64,000 bases of DNA, taken from Bordetella genomosp. 13. Its GTDB lineage: Bacteria; Pseudomonadota; Gammaproteobacteria; Burkholderiales; Burkholderiaceae_B. The position numbers were made by a program, and so were the translations under genes. The notes under the pieces were generated by a model, which was given only the letters and a program-made list of their open reading frames with translations, ran no database searches and was not told the DNA's origin. The stretch spans positions 307,102 through 371,101 of the forward strand of contig NZ_VEHL01000006.1 in assembly GCF_007679965.1 (NCBI RefSeq), written 5' to 3'. Shown piece by piece: positions 42,430 to 55,391 of the stretch (the stretch's first letter is position 1; every line of letters begins with the position of its first letter).

Positions 42430-44886
42430 TTAGAAGGGGATGTTCTGCGACCAGGTCTGGTTGCTGCGTGCCCCGACGCCGGGCGCGGCGCGGATCTGGC
42501 TGTCCTCGCTGCGCAGGCCGTTCAGGAAGTCGCCCAGCGTATCGTTCTGCTGCGACGTCGGCGCCGCGCCCAGGCCCAGCGAGGCCACGGCCTGTCCGGG
42601 CGGGTACTCCGCGAAGTAGTACTCGCCGCCTTCGACCAGCAGGCCTTCGGGACGCTGGCGCTGTTTTTCCTCGGGCACGCCCTTCAGCATTTCCTGCATG
42701 TACTCGAGCCAGATCGGCATGGCCACGCCGCCGCCGGTTTCGCGCGAGCCCAGCGAGCGGGGCTGGTCGTAGCCCAGCCAGGCCGTGCCCACCAACGCCG
42801 GCGTGTAGCCCGAGAACCAGGCATCGACGGACTCGTTGGTGGTGCCGGTCTTGCCGGCGACGTCGCCGCGTTTCAGGGTGGCGCGGGCGCGCGCCGCGGT
42901 GCCGCTGGTGGCGACGCCACGCAGCATGTCGTCGGCCACGAAGGCCGTGCGCGGATCGATCGCACGGATCGACTGGTCGCCCGCCGTGACGGGCTTGGAC
43001 TGCATCAGCACCTTGCCCGAGCTGTCGGTGACGCGGTCGATCAGGTAGGGCGTCACGCGATAGCCGCCGTTGGCGAACACGGCATAGGCGCCGGCCAATT
43101 GCAGCGGCGTCACCGAGCCCGCGCCCAGCGCCAGCGGCAGCACGGCCGGCTGGCGGTTCTTGTCGAAGCCGAAGCGGGTCAGGTAGTCCTGCGCGTACTG
43201 CGGGCCGATGGCCTGCAGGATGCGGATCGACACCATGTTCTTGGACTTGTACAACCCTTGCCGCATGGTCAGCATGGGTTCGTACTGGTTGCCGTAGTTC
43301 TTCGGATGCCAGGCCTTCGAGCCCGTCTGCGCGGCCGTCAGTTCGAACGGCTGGTCGGAGATCTGCGTGCCCGGCGTCAGGCCGCGTTCGAGCGAGGCGG
43401 CGTAGATGAAGGGCTTGATGTTCGATCCCGGCTGGCGCCAGGCCTGCGTGACGCGGTTGAAGTTGCCGCGGAAGAAATCGAAGCCGCCCACCAGCGACCG
43501 GATCGCGCCGTCGTTGGGCACCATCGACACGAAGGCCGCCTGCACGCCGGGAAAGTTGATGACTTCCCAGTCGCCGTTGTACTTGTGGATGTACACCACC
43601 GAGCCGCGCTTGATGCGCACGTCCGGCTTGGCCTTGTCGCCCAGCGCGCGCGCCACCACGGACAAGGCCTTCTTGTCGTTGATGGTGATGATCTCGCGCG
43701 AGCTGCGCGCCACCTTGATCTCGCTGGGGCTGGCCGACAGCACCACGGCGGTCAGCAGGTCGCCGCTGTCCGCGTACTTGTCGTAAACGCCATCCAGGAA
43801 CTCGTCCAGCGCGGTGGGATTGTTCTCGACGCCCTCGGGCATGTCGAGCTGGTCTTCGGGGCCGGGATAGGGCGCGCGGCGCGTGTATTCCAGCACGCCG
43901 TCGCGCACCGCGTTGTAGGCGACTTCCTGGTCTTTCGAGACCACCGTCGTGTAGATGTTGATGCCGCGCGAATACAGGTTGTCCTGGTACACGTTGTACA
44001 GCAGCTGGCGAGCCAGCTCGGCCACGTATTCGCCGTGGATGCCGTACACGCCGCCCGCCGTGGCTTCCATCGACTTGAACACCAGCTGCTGCGCCGTGGC
44101 GGTCTTGTATTCGGGTTCGGTCAGGTAGCCCAGCGAGTACATGCGGTTCAGCACGTAGCGCTGGCGCAGTTCGGCGCGGGGGCGGTTGGACAGCGGATTG
44201 AAGCGCGACGGGGCCTTCGGAATGCCGGCCAGCATGGCGGCTTCGGCCGGCGTGACCTCGGACAGCGGCTTGCCGAAATACGTGCGCGACGCGGCCGCGA
44301 AGCCGTAGGCACGGTGCCCCAGGTAGATCTGGTTCATGTACAGCTCGAGGATCTGGTCCTTGGTGAGCTGCGATTCGATCTTGAACGTGAGCAGCAGTTC
44401 GTAGAACTTGCGTGAATACGTCTTCTCGGACGACAGGTAGAAGTTGCGCGCCACCTGCATGGTGATGGTGCTGGCGCCCTGCGACTTCGAGCCGCTCATC
44501 AGGTTGGTCAGGCCCGCGCGCGCCACGCCGGCCCAGTCCACGCCGCCGTGCTGGTAGAAGCGGTCGTCTTCCGCCGCCAGCACCGCCGACTTCATCACGT
44601 CGGGGATTTCATTGAAGCGCAGCACGTTTCGGCGCTCTTCGCCGAATTCGCCGATGAGGACCTTGTCGGCGGTGTAGACGCGCAAGGGCACGCGCGGCCG
44701 GTAGTCGGTCATCGCGTGCAGATCGGGAAGGTTCGGCCAGGCCAGCGCCAGCGCCATGCCGGCAAGCAGCGCGCCGCACAGCCCCAGGCCGGCCAGCAGG
44801 ATGCCGGTCTTGACGAAGAACCGCAAAATCGGCGAGCCGCTGGGGGCGGGCTGGTCCTGCTTCGAAGAATTCTGGCGCTTGCTCAT
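42430..44886 (-). CDS. mrcA: Penicillin-binding protein 1A
   Basis: 818 residues. A membrane anchor spans about 24-50. The GT51 glycosyltransferase has the catalytic Glu106 in EDDRFYQHGGVD and the helper QGASTITMQVARNFYLS. The OB-like insert follows. The transpeptidase has the SxxK serine in PGSNIKPFIY (about 485), SKN in the SxN box and KTGTT near 680. It polymerises and cross-links peptidoglycan in the periplasm. Divergent from aroK. Confidence 0.96.
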   Translation of the reverse strand: MSKRQNSSKQDQPAPSGSPILRFFVKTGILLAGLGLCGALLAGMALALAWPNLPDLHAMTDYRPRVPLRVYTADKVLIGEFGEERRNVLRFNEIPDVMKSAVLAAEDDRFYQHGGVDWAGVARAGLTNLMSGSKSQGASTITMQVARNFYLSSEKTYSRKFYELLLTFKIESQLTKDQILELYMNQIYLGHRAYGFAAASRTYFGKPLSEVTPAEAAMLAGIPKAPSRFNPLSNRPRAELRQRYVLNRMYSLGYLTEPEYKTATAQQLVFKSMEATAGGVYGIHGEYVAELARQLLYNVYQDNLYSRGINIYTTVVSKDQEVAYNAVRDGVLEYTRRAPYPGPEDQLDMPEGVENNPTALDEFLDGVYDKYADSGDLLTAVVLSASPSEIKVARSSREIITINDKKALSVVARALGDKAKPDVRIKRGSVVYIHKYNGDWEVINFPGVQAAFVSMVPNDGAIRSLVGGFDFFRGNFNRVTQAWRQPGSNIKPFIYAASLERGLTPGTQISDQPFELTAAQTGSKAWHPKNYGNQYEPMLTMRQGLYKSKNMVSIRILQAIGPQYAQDYLTRFGFDKNRQPAVLPLALGAGSVTPLQLAGAYAVFANGGYRVTPYLIDRVTDSSGKVLMQSKPVTAGDQSIRAIDPRTAFVADDMLRGVATSGTAARARATLKRGDVAGKTGTTNESVDAWFSGYTPALVGTAWLGYDQPRSLGSRETGGGVAMPIWLEYMQEMLKGVPEEKQRQRPEGLLVEGGEYYFAEYPPGQAVASLGLGAAPTSQQNDTLGDFLNGLRSEDSQIRAAPGVGARSNQTWSQNIPF

Positions 44887-44985
44887 CGCGGCGATTTTAC
44901 GGTGATCTAACGGTGTGGCTCAGGCCCGCTCGCCGGTTTCTGTAACAAAATAGTTCCAGTGTGGTAAGCGGGCAACTGGCGGCAA

Positions 44986-44994
44986 TGGGATAAT
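44986..44994 (+). promoter_or_regulatory. Extended -10 promoter of aroKB, possibly leaderless
   Basis: TGG-GATAAT is an extended -10; transcription would begin about seven bases later, at or next to the aroK ATG (45001). No -35 and no Shine-Dalgarno are visible. Confidence 0.45.
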
Positions 44995-45000
44995 GCCGCC

Positions 45001-45636
45001 ATGAATGTCTTTGCGAATCCTTGCGCGCCTTCGGACGACGCCGCCACGCCCGACGCCGAGTGCGCCGATGCGCGCGCGTTGCCGTGCAGCGAGCCGTCCG
45101 CCAGACTGCCGTACGATCTGCCCATCTTCCTGGTGGGCATGATGGGCGCCGGCAAGACTACCATCGGGCGCGGACTGGCACGCGCGCTGGGCCGCGAATT
45201 CGTCGACCTGGATCACGAACTGGAAGCACGTTGCGGCGTGCGCGTGCCGGTCATCTTCGAAATCGAGGGCGAGGCGGGATTTCGCCGGCGCGAAGCGAAC
45301 GCGCTGCAAGAGTGTACCCAACGGCGAGCGATCGTACTTGCCACGGGGGGCGGCGCGATCCTGGCCGAGGAAAACCGCCGCCTGCTGCGCGAACGCGGCG
45401 TTGTGCTGTATCTGCGCGCAAGCGTTGATGAACTGTACCGCCGTACCTGCCGCGACCGCAATCGTCCGCTGCTGGCCACCGCCGACCCGCGCGGCACGCT
45501 GCGCCAGCTGCTCACGCTGCGCGAACCCCTTTATCACGAGGTGGCGCACCTGGTTGTCGAAACCGGCTGCACGCCGGTGGCCACCCTGGTGAAGTCGCTG
45601 ATTCCCAAGCTGCAAGCCTACGAGGCACAACAATGA
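45001..45636 (+). CDS. aroK: Shikimate kinase
   Basis: 211 residues; the family is usually about 175, and the excess is a 38-residue acidic N-terminus. P-loop GMMGAGKTT (46-54), [11 protein letters not shown] substrate site, [16 protein letters not shown] and the lid DRNRPLL. It phosphorylates shikimate with ATP. No alternative ATG lies between 45001 and the P-loop. It overlaps aroB by four bases. Confidence 0.94.
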   Translation: MNVFANPCAPSDDAATPDAECADARALPCSEPSARLPYDLPIFLVGMMGAGKTTIGRGLARALGREFVDLDHELEARCGVRVPVIFEIEGEAGFRRREANALQECTQRRAIVLATGGGAILAEENRRLLRERGVVLYLRASVDELYRRTCRDRNRPLLATADPRGTLRQLLTLREPLYHEVAHLVVETGCTPVATLVKSLIPKLQAYEAQQ

Positions 45637-46712
45637 CCGTGGTCGTCGACGTCGACACCCCTGGCGGACGCTATCCCATCCACATCGGTGCCGGCCGGCT
45701 CGACCTGCTGGACGCCAGCATTCCCGCCGACGCCACGTCCATCGTCATCGTCACCAATCCCACCGTGGGCGACCTGTACGGCGGGCGCGCCATGGCCGCC
45801 CTGCAGCGCACTGGCAAGCGCGTGCTGCGCATCGACCTGCCCGATGGCGAGGCCCACAAGGACTGGCAAACGCTCAACCTCATCTTCGACGGCATGCTCG
45901 AGCACCGCTGCGATCGCCGCGCCGTGCTGGTGGCGCTGGGCGGGGGCGTGATCGGCGACATGGTCGGCTTCGCCGCCGCCGTCTACATGCGCGGCGTGCG
46001 CTTCCTGCAGGTGCCCACCACGCTGCTGGCCCAGGTGGATTCGTCGGTCGGCGGCAAGACCGCCGTCAACCATCCGCTGGGCAAGAACATGATCGGCGCG
46101 TTCCACCAGCCCGTGGCCGTCGAGATCGACACCGACGTGCTGCGCACGCTGCCCGACCGCGAAATCTCGGCCGGCCTGGCCGAGGTCATCAAGTACGGTC
46201 TGATCCTCGATCCCGAATTCTGGACCTGGTGCGAAGCCAATGCGGCCGCGCTGCGTGCCCTGCAGCCCGACGCGGTATCGCATGCCATCCGCCGCTCGTG
46301 CGAACTGAAGGCGCAGGTGGTGGGCAAGGATGAGCGCGAGTCCGGCCTGCGCGCCATCCTGAACCTGGGCCACACCTTCGGCCACGCCATCGAGTCCGGC
46401 CTGGGCTATGGCCAATGGCTGCACGGCGAGGCCGTGGGGTGCGGCATGGTGCAGGCCGCCGAGCTGTCGGCGCGCGTGGCGGGCTTTCCGCCGGCCGACG
46501 TGCAGCGCGTGCGCGCGCTGGTGGCGGGCATCGGCTGTCCGGTGCAGGCCCCCGATCTGGGCGACGATCGCTGGCTGGCGCTGATGCAGGTCGACAAGAA
46601 GACCGAAGGCGGCGAGATCAAGTTCGTGCTGATGCCGCGCATCGGCGAAGCCATCACCCGCGCCGCCCCGGAAGCCGCCGTGCGCGACGTGCTGCGCCAC
46701 ACGGTGGCCTGA
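45633..46712 (+). CDS. aroB: 3-dehydroquinate synthase
   Basis: 359 residues. NAD-binding [20 protein letters not shown], phosphate and metal sites [18 protein letters not shown] and [12 protein letters not shown]. It converts DAHP to 3-dehydroquinate in the shikimate pathway. It is translationally coupled to aroK (ATGA). Confidence 0.97.
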   Translation: MTVVVDVDTPGGRYPIHIGAGRLDLLDASIPADATSIVIVTNPTVGDLYGGRAMAALQRTGKRVLRIDLPDGEAHKDWQTLNLIFDGMLEHRCDRRAVLVALGGGVIGDMVGFAAAVYMRGVRFLQVPTTLLAQVDSSVGGKTAVNHPLGKNMIGAFHQPVAVEIDTDVLRTLPDREISAGLAEVIKYGLILDPEFWTWCEANAAALRALQPDAVSHAIRRSCELKAQVVGKDERESGLRAILNLGHTFGHAIESGLGYGQWLHGEAVGCGMVQAAELSARVAGFPPADVQRVRALVAGIGCPVQAPDLGDDRWLALMQVDKKTEGGEIKFVLMPRIGEAITRAAPEAAVRDVLRHTVA

Positions 46713-46718
46713 GCCCGT

Positions 46719-46762
46719 CGCCGCCCCGCAGGGATGGATATGTCCATCGCGGGGGTGGCGGC
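46719..46762 (+). other. Long imperfect hairpin between aroB and dgt
   Basis: A central GATGGA-TATG-TCCATC stem (46733-46748) is flanked by CCGCCCCGC and GCGGGGGTGGCGG, which extend the pairing. No T-run. It may stabilise the aroKB message or reduce readthrough into dgt. Confidence 0.45.
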
Positions 46763-46816
46763 CCGCCGCGCAAGGGGGCACTATGAAGGCTTCATGAATC
46801 GGGAGTCGGATCGCCG

Positions 46817-47944
46817 ATGACTACACTGGCCGCCTACGCTTGCCATCCCAACCAATCACGTGGCCGGGCGCACGATGAGACGCCCGCCGGCAATCGCACC
46901 GAATTCCAGCGCGACCGCGATCGCATCGTGCATTGCACCGCGTTCCGCCGGTTGGAGTACAAGACGCAGGTCTTCGTCAACCACGAAGGCGACCTGTTCC
47001 GCACCCGTCTGACCCACAGCCTGGAAGTGGCGCAGATCGCGCGCACACTGGCCCGCAGCCTGGGGCTGTCCGAAGACCTGATCGAAGCCATCGCGCTGGC
47101 GCACGACCTGGGCCACACTCCCTTCGGCCACGCGGGCCAGGACGAGTTGAACGCCTGCATGCACGAACTGGCGCCGGCCGCTGGCGGCTTCGAGCACAAC
47201 CTGCAAAGCCTGCGCGTGGTCGACGAGCTGGAAGAACGGTACGCCGACTTCAACGGCCTGAACCTGTGCTTCGAGACTCGCGAGGGCATTCTCAAGCACT
47301 GCTCGGCGGCGCATGCGCGCCAGCTGGGCGACGTGGGCCAGCGCTTCCTGCAGCGCACCCAGCCATCGCTCGAGGCCCAGGTGGCCAATCTCGCCGACGA
47401 AGTGGCCTACAACAATCACGACATCGACGATGGCCTGCGGTCCGGCCTCATCACGCTCGAGCAGTTGCAGCAGGTCGGCATCTTCGCGCGGCATCACGCC
47501 GAGGTGATGCGGCTGCATCCCCAACTGGCGTCTCGCCGTGCCGTGGCCGAAACCATCCGGCGCATGATCAACACGCTGATCACCGACCTCACCACGACGA
47601 CATTGTCGCGAATTCGCGATCATTCGCCGGACAGCGTGGATGCGGTGCGCCAGGCGCCGCCGCTGGCCGGTTTCTCGGACGCCGTGCGCGCGGAAGCGGA
47701 CGCGCTCAAGCAATTCCTTTTCCACAACCTGTACCGGCATTACCAGGTGGTTCGCATGACCACCAAGGCGCGCCGCATCGTGCGCGAGCTTTACGCGGCA
47801 TTCCTGCAGGATCCCCGCCTGTTGCCGCCCGATTACCGGCGCGAAGACGGTACGATGCAGGCGCGCGCCATTGCCGACTACATCGCGGGCATGACCGACC
47901 GCTACGCAATTCGCGAACATCGCCGCTTGTTCGAAATGAGCTGA
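46817..47944 (+). CDS. dgt: Deoxyguanosinetriphosphate triphosphohydrolase-like HD protein
   Basis: 375 residues of the short dGTPase-like group. [27 protein letters not shown] precedes the HD motif: H in [15 protein letters not shown] in [15 protein letters not shown], and the last Asp in [15 protein letters not shown]. It hydrolyses dNTPs to deoxynucleoside and triphosphate. It lies 104 bases after aroB, and aroKB-dgt order is common in betaproteobacteria. Confidence 0.93.
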   Translation: MTTLAAYACHPNQSRGRAHDETPAGNRTEFQRDRDRIVHCTAFRRLEYKTQVFVNHEGDLFRTRLTHSLEVAQIARTLARSLGLSEDLIEAIALAHDLGHTPFGHAGQDELNACMHELAPAAGGFEHNLQSLRVVDELEERYADFNGLNLCFETREGILKHCSAAHARQLGDVGQRFLQRTQPSLEAQVANLADEVAYNNHDIDDGLRSGLITLEQLQQVGIFARHHAEVMRLHPQLASRRAVAETIRRMINTLITDLTTTTLSRIRDHSPDSVDAVRQAPPLAGFSDAVRAEADALKQFLFHNLYRHYQVVRMTTKARRIVRELYAAFLQDPRLLPPDYRREDGTMQARAIADYIAGMTDRYAIREHRRLFEMS

Positions 47945-47964
47945 TTGACGGGTTTTTGCCTCGG

Positions 47965-47986
47965 GCATCCCCCAAACGGGGGATGC
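47965..47986 (+). other. Hairpin after dgt
   Basis: GCATCCCCC, loop AAAC, GGGGGATGC, 20 bases after the dgt stop. There is no T-run afterwards; possible Rho-assisted 3-prime end. The rest of the 287-base gap to the LuxR gene shows nothing clear. Confidence 0.45.
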
Positions 47987-48231
47987 GGGCGTAGGACCAA
48001 CGGCTTAAGATGACCTTGCACATTCGCCGTGCTTGCCCGCCCGCCGGGATGCCGATATGGGGCACCATGGTATCCCTGGCCGGGCGGGGCCTTTTCTTCC
48101 CCGTATCGTCCCAACGTCACTAAGCCATGCTCGCTTACGTGAACGTGCGCATCAGCGTGAAATGTCGCATATCGGGATCCATCTTCCGATAGCCGCCGAC
48201 TTCGAATTTCCCAATATCCAGGTGCGCGGGT

Positions 48232-49299
48232 TCAGGCCGGGCCTTGCAGCAGTGAGGCCAGCCGCAGCAATTCCGCCTGGCGGTGCGTGCCGGTCTTGTG
48301 CAGCATCGACTTGGTCTGCGTGCGCGCGGTTTCCATGGCGACGCCCAGCGTGGCCGCGGCCTGCGACAGGGTCTGCCCGATCATCAGACAGTCCAGCAGC
48401 CGGCATTCGGCTTGGCTGAAATGGAACAGGTCCTTCAGCACGTCGTGCGGCACGGGCGTGCGCAGGCGGTCGGGATGGATCACCACCAGCGCGATCGGCC
48501 CATCGGGCAGCCCGTGGGCATGCGCGGACGGCGCGGGCAGCGCGACGGCATAGCCGCCCTCGGCGGACAGCCGGTGGCCGGCCGCGCGGGCCAGGCCCAG
48601 CTTGCCGGTGGCCGTGGCCAGTAGGCGCCGCCACTCGGCGTTGTCGCGCAGCCTGCCGGCATGCTGCGCGTACCAGCGCTGGGCCGACTGATTGCTGGAC
48701 AGCAGCCGGCCGCTGGCGTCCAGCAACAGGATGGGAGTGGAGAAGGCCTCGAGCGCGGCCAGGCTCCAGGTCGCCTGGCGTTCCAGCGAGCGCAGCTTCA
48801 GGCGCAACTCGATGGCGCGCTGCAGATGCGGGACCAGCCGCCGCAGCGTCTCCTCGTGGCGCGCCTCGAACGGACCCCGGCGGTGTTCGCGCTGGAAGGA
48901 CACCATGTGTTCCATGCCGTCCTGGCGCAGCGGAAACGCCATCAACAGCGATCCGATGCCATGCCGGTGCAGGAAGTCGTTGTAGAACGAGGTGTTGCGC
49001 ATGGCCGAGGGCGCGTCGCGCTGGTCCAGGAACGAACCCCCCGTGGGAATGCGGTGCGACACCGCATTGATGATGTCCTGTTCTTGGTAGTGCGCTTCGT
49101 ATTCGGCGATCATCGGCGCATCGTGGCCGGTGACCTCGTCCACGAGAATGCGGCCCGTGTCCTGGTGGCGCGCCAGGAAGGCGCCACGGTCGGTGTCGAG
49201 GACGTGGGCAGCCAGATGCAGGGCTTCTTGCCAGCGGCTGGCATTCGTCACGCCCTCGTACAAGGCGCTGGCGATGCTTAACTCGTATGCGGGATCCAT
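48232..49299 (-). CDS. LuxR-family transcriptional regulator
   Basis: 355 residues from the ATG at MDPAYELS. The N-terminal half (about 5-180) looks like a GAF/PAS-type sensor (LYEGVTNASRWQEALHLAAHVL, then FLDQRDAPSAMRNTSFYNDFLHRHGIG). The C-terminal GerE helix-turn-helix reads FSQAECRLLDCLMIGQTLSQAAATLGVAMETARTQTKSMLHKTGTHRQAEL (about 290-345). The ligand is unknown. No autoinducer-synthase gene is adjacent, so it is an orphan. Start translation signals are poor. Confidence 0.87.
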   Translation of the reverse strand: MDPAYELSIASALYEGVTNASRWQEALHLAAHVLDTDRGAFLARHQDTGRILVDEVTGHDAPMIAEYEAHYQEQDIINAVSHRIPTGGSFLDQRDAPSAMRNTSFYNDFLHRHGIGSLLMAFPLRQDGMEHMVSFQREHRRGPFEARHEETLRRLVPHLQRAIELRLKLRSLERQATWSLAALEAFSTPILLLDASGRLLSSNQSAQRWYAQHAGRLRDNAEWRRLLATATGKLGLARAAGHRLSAEGGYAVALPAPSAHAHGLPDGPIALVVIHPDRLRTPVPHDVLKDLFHFSQAECRLLDCLMIGQTLSQAAATLGVAMETARTQTKSMLHKTGTHRQAELLRLASLLQGPA

Positions 49300-49320
49300 A
49301 GGGGATCGAGGGCTAGCGGG

Positions 49321-49336
49321 ACGAGGCGAGCCTCGT
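49321..49336 (-). promoter_or_regulatory. Leader hairpin of the LuxR gene
   Basis: ACGAGGC-GA-GCCTCGT, perfect 7-bp arms, 22 bases before the ATG on the minus strand, where a Shine-Dalgarno would be expected to be exposed. It could limit translation. Confidence 0.4.
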
Positions 49337-49368
49337 GAGCGCGCCGGATTCCAAATGTTATACCACTT

Positions 49369-49381
49369 GTCAGTTTCTGAC
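49369..49381. promoter_or_regulatory. Palindrome GTCAG-TTT-CTGAC near the LuxR promoter
   Basis: A 5-bp inverted repeat seven bases upstream (minus direction) of a TATAAC -10-like box (49362-49357). Possible autoregulatory operator. Confidence 0.35.
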
Positions 49382-49432
49382 TTCGTGGAAGAAGCGCCCG
49401 AAAATCCGCTGCGCGACTTTCGTGGTCTTTCG

Positions 49433-50092
49433 TCAGCGTTGCGTGCGGTACGGTTCGTCTTCCGGCACGAAGACCGCTTCGGCGCGGGCATCGCGCGTCC
49501 AGTCCTGCATGGCGGGCAGGGCCAGCACGGCGTCCATGTACTCGCGCACACTGCCCACGGCCGGCACGCCGTAGGTGACGAAGCGCGACACCACGGGGGC
49601 GTAGAACGCGTCGGCGATGCTGAAATGGCCGAACAGGAAGGGCCCGCCGTGGCCGAATTCGGCGCGCGTGTCCTGCCAGATGGCCTGCACGCGCGAGATG
49701 TCCTGCTGCGCTGCGCTGATGTCGATGCCGGGCAGGTGCGCTTCCACGTTCATGGGCAGCACGCTGCGCAGCTGGGTGAAGCCGCTGTGCATCTGCGCCG
49801 CCAGCGAACGTGCGCGGGCGCGGGCGCGCGGGTCGGCCGGCCATAACCGGGCGGCGGGGTTGTTCTCTGCCGCGTATTCGCAGATGGCCAGGGAATCCCA
49901 CACCGCGAAGTCGCCGTCCAGCAGCACCGGCACGAGGCCGGCGGGCGAGACCTTCTCGAGCGCGCGCGCGAACGCGTCGGTGAACAGGCCTACCTTCTGC
50001 TCCTGGAAGGCGACGCCGCCGGCACGCAGCGCTAGCCATGCGCGCAGCGACCAGGACGAGTAATTCTTGTTGGCGATGATCAGGGTGTACAT
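49433..50092 (-). CDS. Glutathione S-transferase family protein
   Basis: 219 residues. The thioredoxin-like N-terminal domain MYTLIIANKNYSSWSLRAWLAL has the active-site Ser region, SPAGLVPVLLDGDFAVWDSLAICEYAAE is the cis-Pro and glutathione-binding part, and an all-helical C-terminal domain includes FLFGHFSIADAFYAPVVSR. The substrate is unknown. It is 44 bases upstream of the uvrA stop side and reads in the same direction, so it may be transcribed from uvrA. Confidence 0.9.
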   Translation of the reverse strand: MYTLIIANKNYSSWSLRAWLALRAGGVAFQEQKVGLFTDAFARALEKVSPAGLVPVLLDGDFAVWDSLAICEYAAENNPAARLWPADPRARARARSLAAQMHSGFTQLRSVLPMNVEAHLPGIDISAAQQDISRVQAIWQDTRAEFGHGGPFLFGHFSIADAFYAPVVSRFVTYGVPAVGSVREYMDAVLALPAMQDWTRDARAEAVFVPEDEPYRTQR

Positions 50093-50136
50093 GGGCGGGA
50101 TTCCGTAGCCGGGGGAACCCGTCCAGTGTACGCGCG

Positions 50137-52992
<2,856 letters not shown>

Positions 52993-53254
52993 TCAGGCGA
53001 GTTTAAGCAGTTTCAAAGGCCAACTTGGTACTATAGCGCGCCGAACCTACCCGCGTTCGGACGCCATCCGGGCGGGTCCATGAGGCGCGTCGTTCGCAAG
53101 CCGCCGGCGCCGTTTGCCAGGACGATTGGGTTTCGCCGTCCGCCTGGCATGCCGCCGTCATTGCCCGTAGTCCCATTCTTGGTCCCGTTCAAGGGCTTGG
53201 GGCGCATGCCTTGCGCATACGCCCCCAGCCCTCCCGCCATAACCAGATTCCTGC

Positions 53255-54448
53255 ATGCCGGCCAGTCCCAAGTTGAAATTGACCCCTTCCGAGCGCCGCG
53301 CCAGCGTTGCGCTGGCGGGTCTGTTCGCCTGTCGGATGCTGGGCTTGTTCCTGTTGCTGCCCGTGTTCGCCGTGGCGGCGCGCGGCCTGCCGGGCGGCGA
53401 AGACCCGGCCCGCGTCGGGCTGGCATTGGGCATGTACGGCCTGACCCAGGCAGTGATGCAGATTCCGTTCGGCCTGGCCTCCGACCGCTGGGGGCGTCGG
53501 CCCGTGGTGCTGTTCGGCCTGGTGCTGTTCGTGGTGGGCAGCGTGGTGTGCGCGCAGGCGGACGACGTATTCTGGATCACCATCGGGCGCGCCATCCAGG
53601 GGGCGGGCGCGATTTCGGCGGCGGTCACCGCATGGCTGGCCGATGCCACCCGCGACGAAGTGCGCACCCGGGCCATGGCCATGGTCGGCGGATCGATCGG
53701 CCTGTCCTTCGCGGCGTCCTTGATCCTGGGCCCGCTGCTGGTGGGCTGGTGGGGGCTGGCCGGCCTGTTCTGGACCATCGCCTGCCTGGGCGTGGCCAGC
53801 CTGGCCGTGGCGCGCTGGGTGGTGCCGGTGGTGCCGCGCAGCGATGCGCGCAGCATGCGGGCGGCCACGGCCGGCGAGGTCCTGAAGCACCGCGACCTGT
53901 TGCGGCTGAACTTCGGCGTGTTCTGCCTGCACTTCATCCAGGTGTCGCTGTTCGTCGTGTCGCCCGCGCTGCTGGCGCAGGCAGGCGGGCTGGCCGCGCA
54001 GGATCTCTGGAAGGTCTACCTGCCCATCATCCTGGTGTCCTTCGTCTTCATGGTGCCGGTGGTGTTCATTGCCGAAACCCGCAAGGCGCACCGTGGGGCC
54101 TTGCTGGCCTGCGTGGCGGGGCTGGTGGCGGTCTGTGCACTGCTGCCGGCGGCCTCGCACGGGTTCTATACCCTGGCGGTCGGGCTGACGGCCTTCTTCG
54201 TGGCCTTCAACGTGCTCGAGGCCCTGCAGCCCTCGCTGGTGTCGCGCGTGGCGCCGCAGGCCTACAAGGGCCTGGCGCTCGGGTACTACAACACCGCCCA
54301 GGCGGCCGGGTTGTTCAGCGGCGGGGCGCTGGGTGGCTGGATGGCGTCCCAGGCGGGTGCATCGGGCGTCTATGTCCTGGCCGCGGTGCTGGCGGCGCTC
54401 TGGCTGCTGGCGACCTGGGGCCTCAAGCCGCTGGTCCACAAGGCATAG
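53255..54448 (+). CDS. MFS transporter (YajR-like)
   Basis: 397 residues with twelve predicted membrane segments. Motif A is GLASDRWGRRPV after TM2 (GLTQAVMQIPFGLASDRWGRR), and RAIQGAGAISAAVTAWLAD is motif B/C-like. It lacks the C-terminal soluble domain of E. coli YajR. An MFS gene between uvrA and ssb is common in betaproteobacteria. The substrate is unknown; drug efflux is often assumed. No clear Shine-Dalgarno precedes the ATG. Confidence 0.88.
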   Translation: MPASPKLKLTPSERRASVALAGLFACRMLGLFLLLPVFAVAARGLPGGEDPARVGLALGMYGLTQAVMQIPFGLASDRWGRRPVVLFGLVLFVVGSVVCAQADDVFWITIGRAIQGAGAISAAVTAWLADATRDEVRTRAMAMVGGSIGLSFAASLILGPLLVGWWGLAGLFWTIACLGVASLAVARWVVPVVPRSDARSMRAATAGEVLKHRDLLRLNFGVFCLHFIQVSLFVVSPALLAQAGGLAAQDLWKVYLPIILVSFVFMVPVVFIAETRKAHRGALLACVAGLVAVCALLPAASHGFYTLAVGLTAFFVAFNVLEALQPSLVSRVAPQAYKGLALGYYNTAQAAGLFSGGALGGWMASQAGASGVYVLAAVLAALWLLATWGLKPLVHKA

Positions 54449-54536
54449 CGGCGGCGGCCGGGCAGGGCGGATTCCGCGGGTGCGCTTCGGGGGCGGATCG
54501 CCGCTGGGGCGTGATGCTTTCGTCCCTCAGGGCGTT

Positions 54537-54564
54537 TTGCGTTACCCCGGAGATCGCCGATAAT
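54537..54564 (+). promoter_or_regulatory. Candidate ssb promoter
   Basis: TTGCGT, 16-bp spacer, GATAAT, about 140 bases before the ssb start in the 263-base gap after the MFS gene. Confidence 0.45.
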
Positions 54565-54711
54565 GGCGCTCATTCATGGCTTCTTTGTTGCGCCGGTCTG
54601 CGTATTCCACGGACCGGCGTGTTTCATGAAGCCGATCTTGGAACATCTTAGTTGTTGTTGTACGCCCCGCCCGCATCCGCGGCCGGGCGGCCAATACACA
54701 GGGGTATCGGC

Positions 54712-55233
54712 ATGGCATCGGTCAATAAAGTCATCATCGTCGGCAACCTGGGTCGCGACCCGGAAGTGCGCTACAGCCCGGACGGGGCAGCCATCTGCAA
54801 CGTGTCCATCGCCACCACGTCGCAATGGAAGGACAAGGCCTCGGGCGAACGCCGCGAGGAAACCGAGTGGCACCGCGTGGTCATGTACAACCGCTTGGCC
54901 GAGATCGCCGGCGAATACCTGCGCAAGGGCCGTTCGGTCTACATCGAAGGCCGCCTGAAGACGCGCAAGTGGCAGGACAAGGACACGGGCGCCGACCGCT
55001 ACAGCACCGAGATCGTGGCCGACCAGATGCAGATGCTGGGCGGCCGTGACGGCGCCGAAGGCGGCGGCGGTGGCTACGGCGGCGGCTTCGAAGAGAACGG
55101 CGTTGGCGGCGCCCCGCGCCAGCAGCGCGCCGCGCCGGCCTCGCGTCCGGCGCCGCAGCGTCCCGCCGCGCCCGCGGCCGCGCCGGCCGGCGGCGCGAAC
55201 CTGGCGGACATGGACGACGACATTCCGTTCTGA
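54712..55233 (+). CDS. ssb: Single-stranded DNA-binding protein
   Basis: 173 residues from the ATG at [21 protein letters not shown]; the open frame extends upstream without a family match. OB-fold 1-112 with [21 protein letters not shown], a Gly/Ala/Pro-rich disordered linker, and the acidic tip MDDDIPF that binds partner proteins. It coats single-stranded DNA in replication and repair. Confidence 0.97.
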   Translation: MASVNKVIIVGNLGRDPEVRYSPDGAAICNVSIATTSQWKDKASGERREETEWHRVVMYNRLAEIAGEYLRKGRSVYIEGRLKTRKWQDKDTGADRYSTEIVADQMQMLGGRDGAEGGGGGYGGGFEENGVGGAPRQQRAAPASRPAPQRPAAPAAAPAGGANLADMDDDIPF

Positions 55234-55259
55234 TCCACACGTTCCGTTTCGCAAGAAGA

Positions 55260-55291
55260 AAGGCCTGCGCTCACCGACCGCAGGCCTTTTT
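55260..55291. terminator. Bidirectional terminator between ssb and the autotransporter
   Basis: AAGGCCTGCG, 9-nt loop, CGCAGGCCTT, then TTT on the plus strand. The reverse strand continues TTTCTTCTT, so it can serve both convergent genes. Confidence 0.85.
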
Positions 55292-55391
55292 CTCAACACG
55301 TCGCCGGGCTGCCGATGCCGTCGGCCCGGAGGCGGGACGAGAACGCAGCGCGTCGCGAATCCATTGCGCGGCGAGCCATCCCGGCGCAGCC

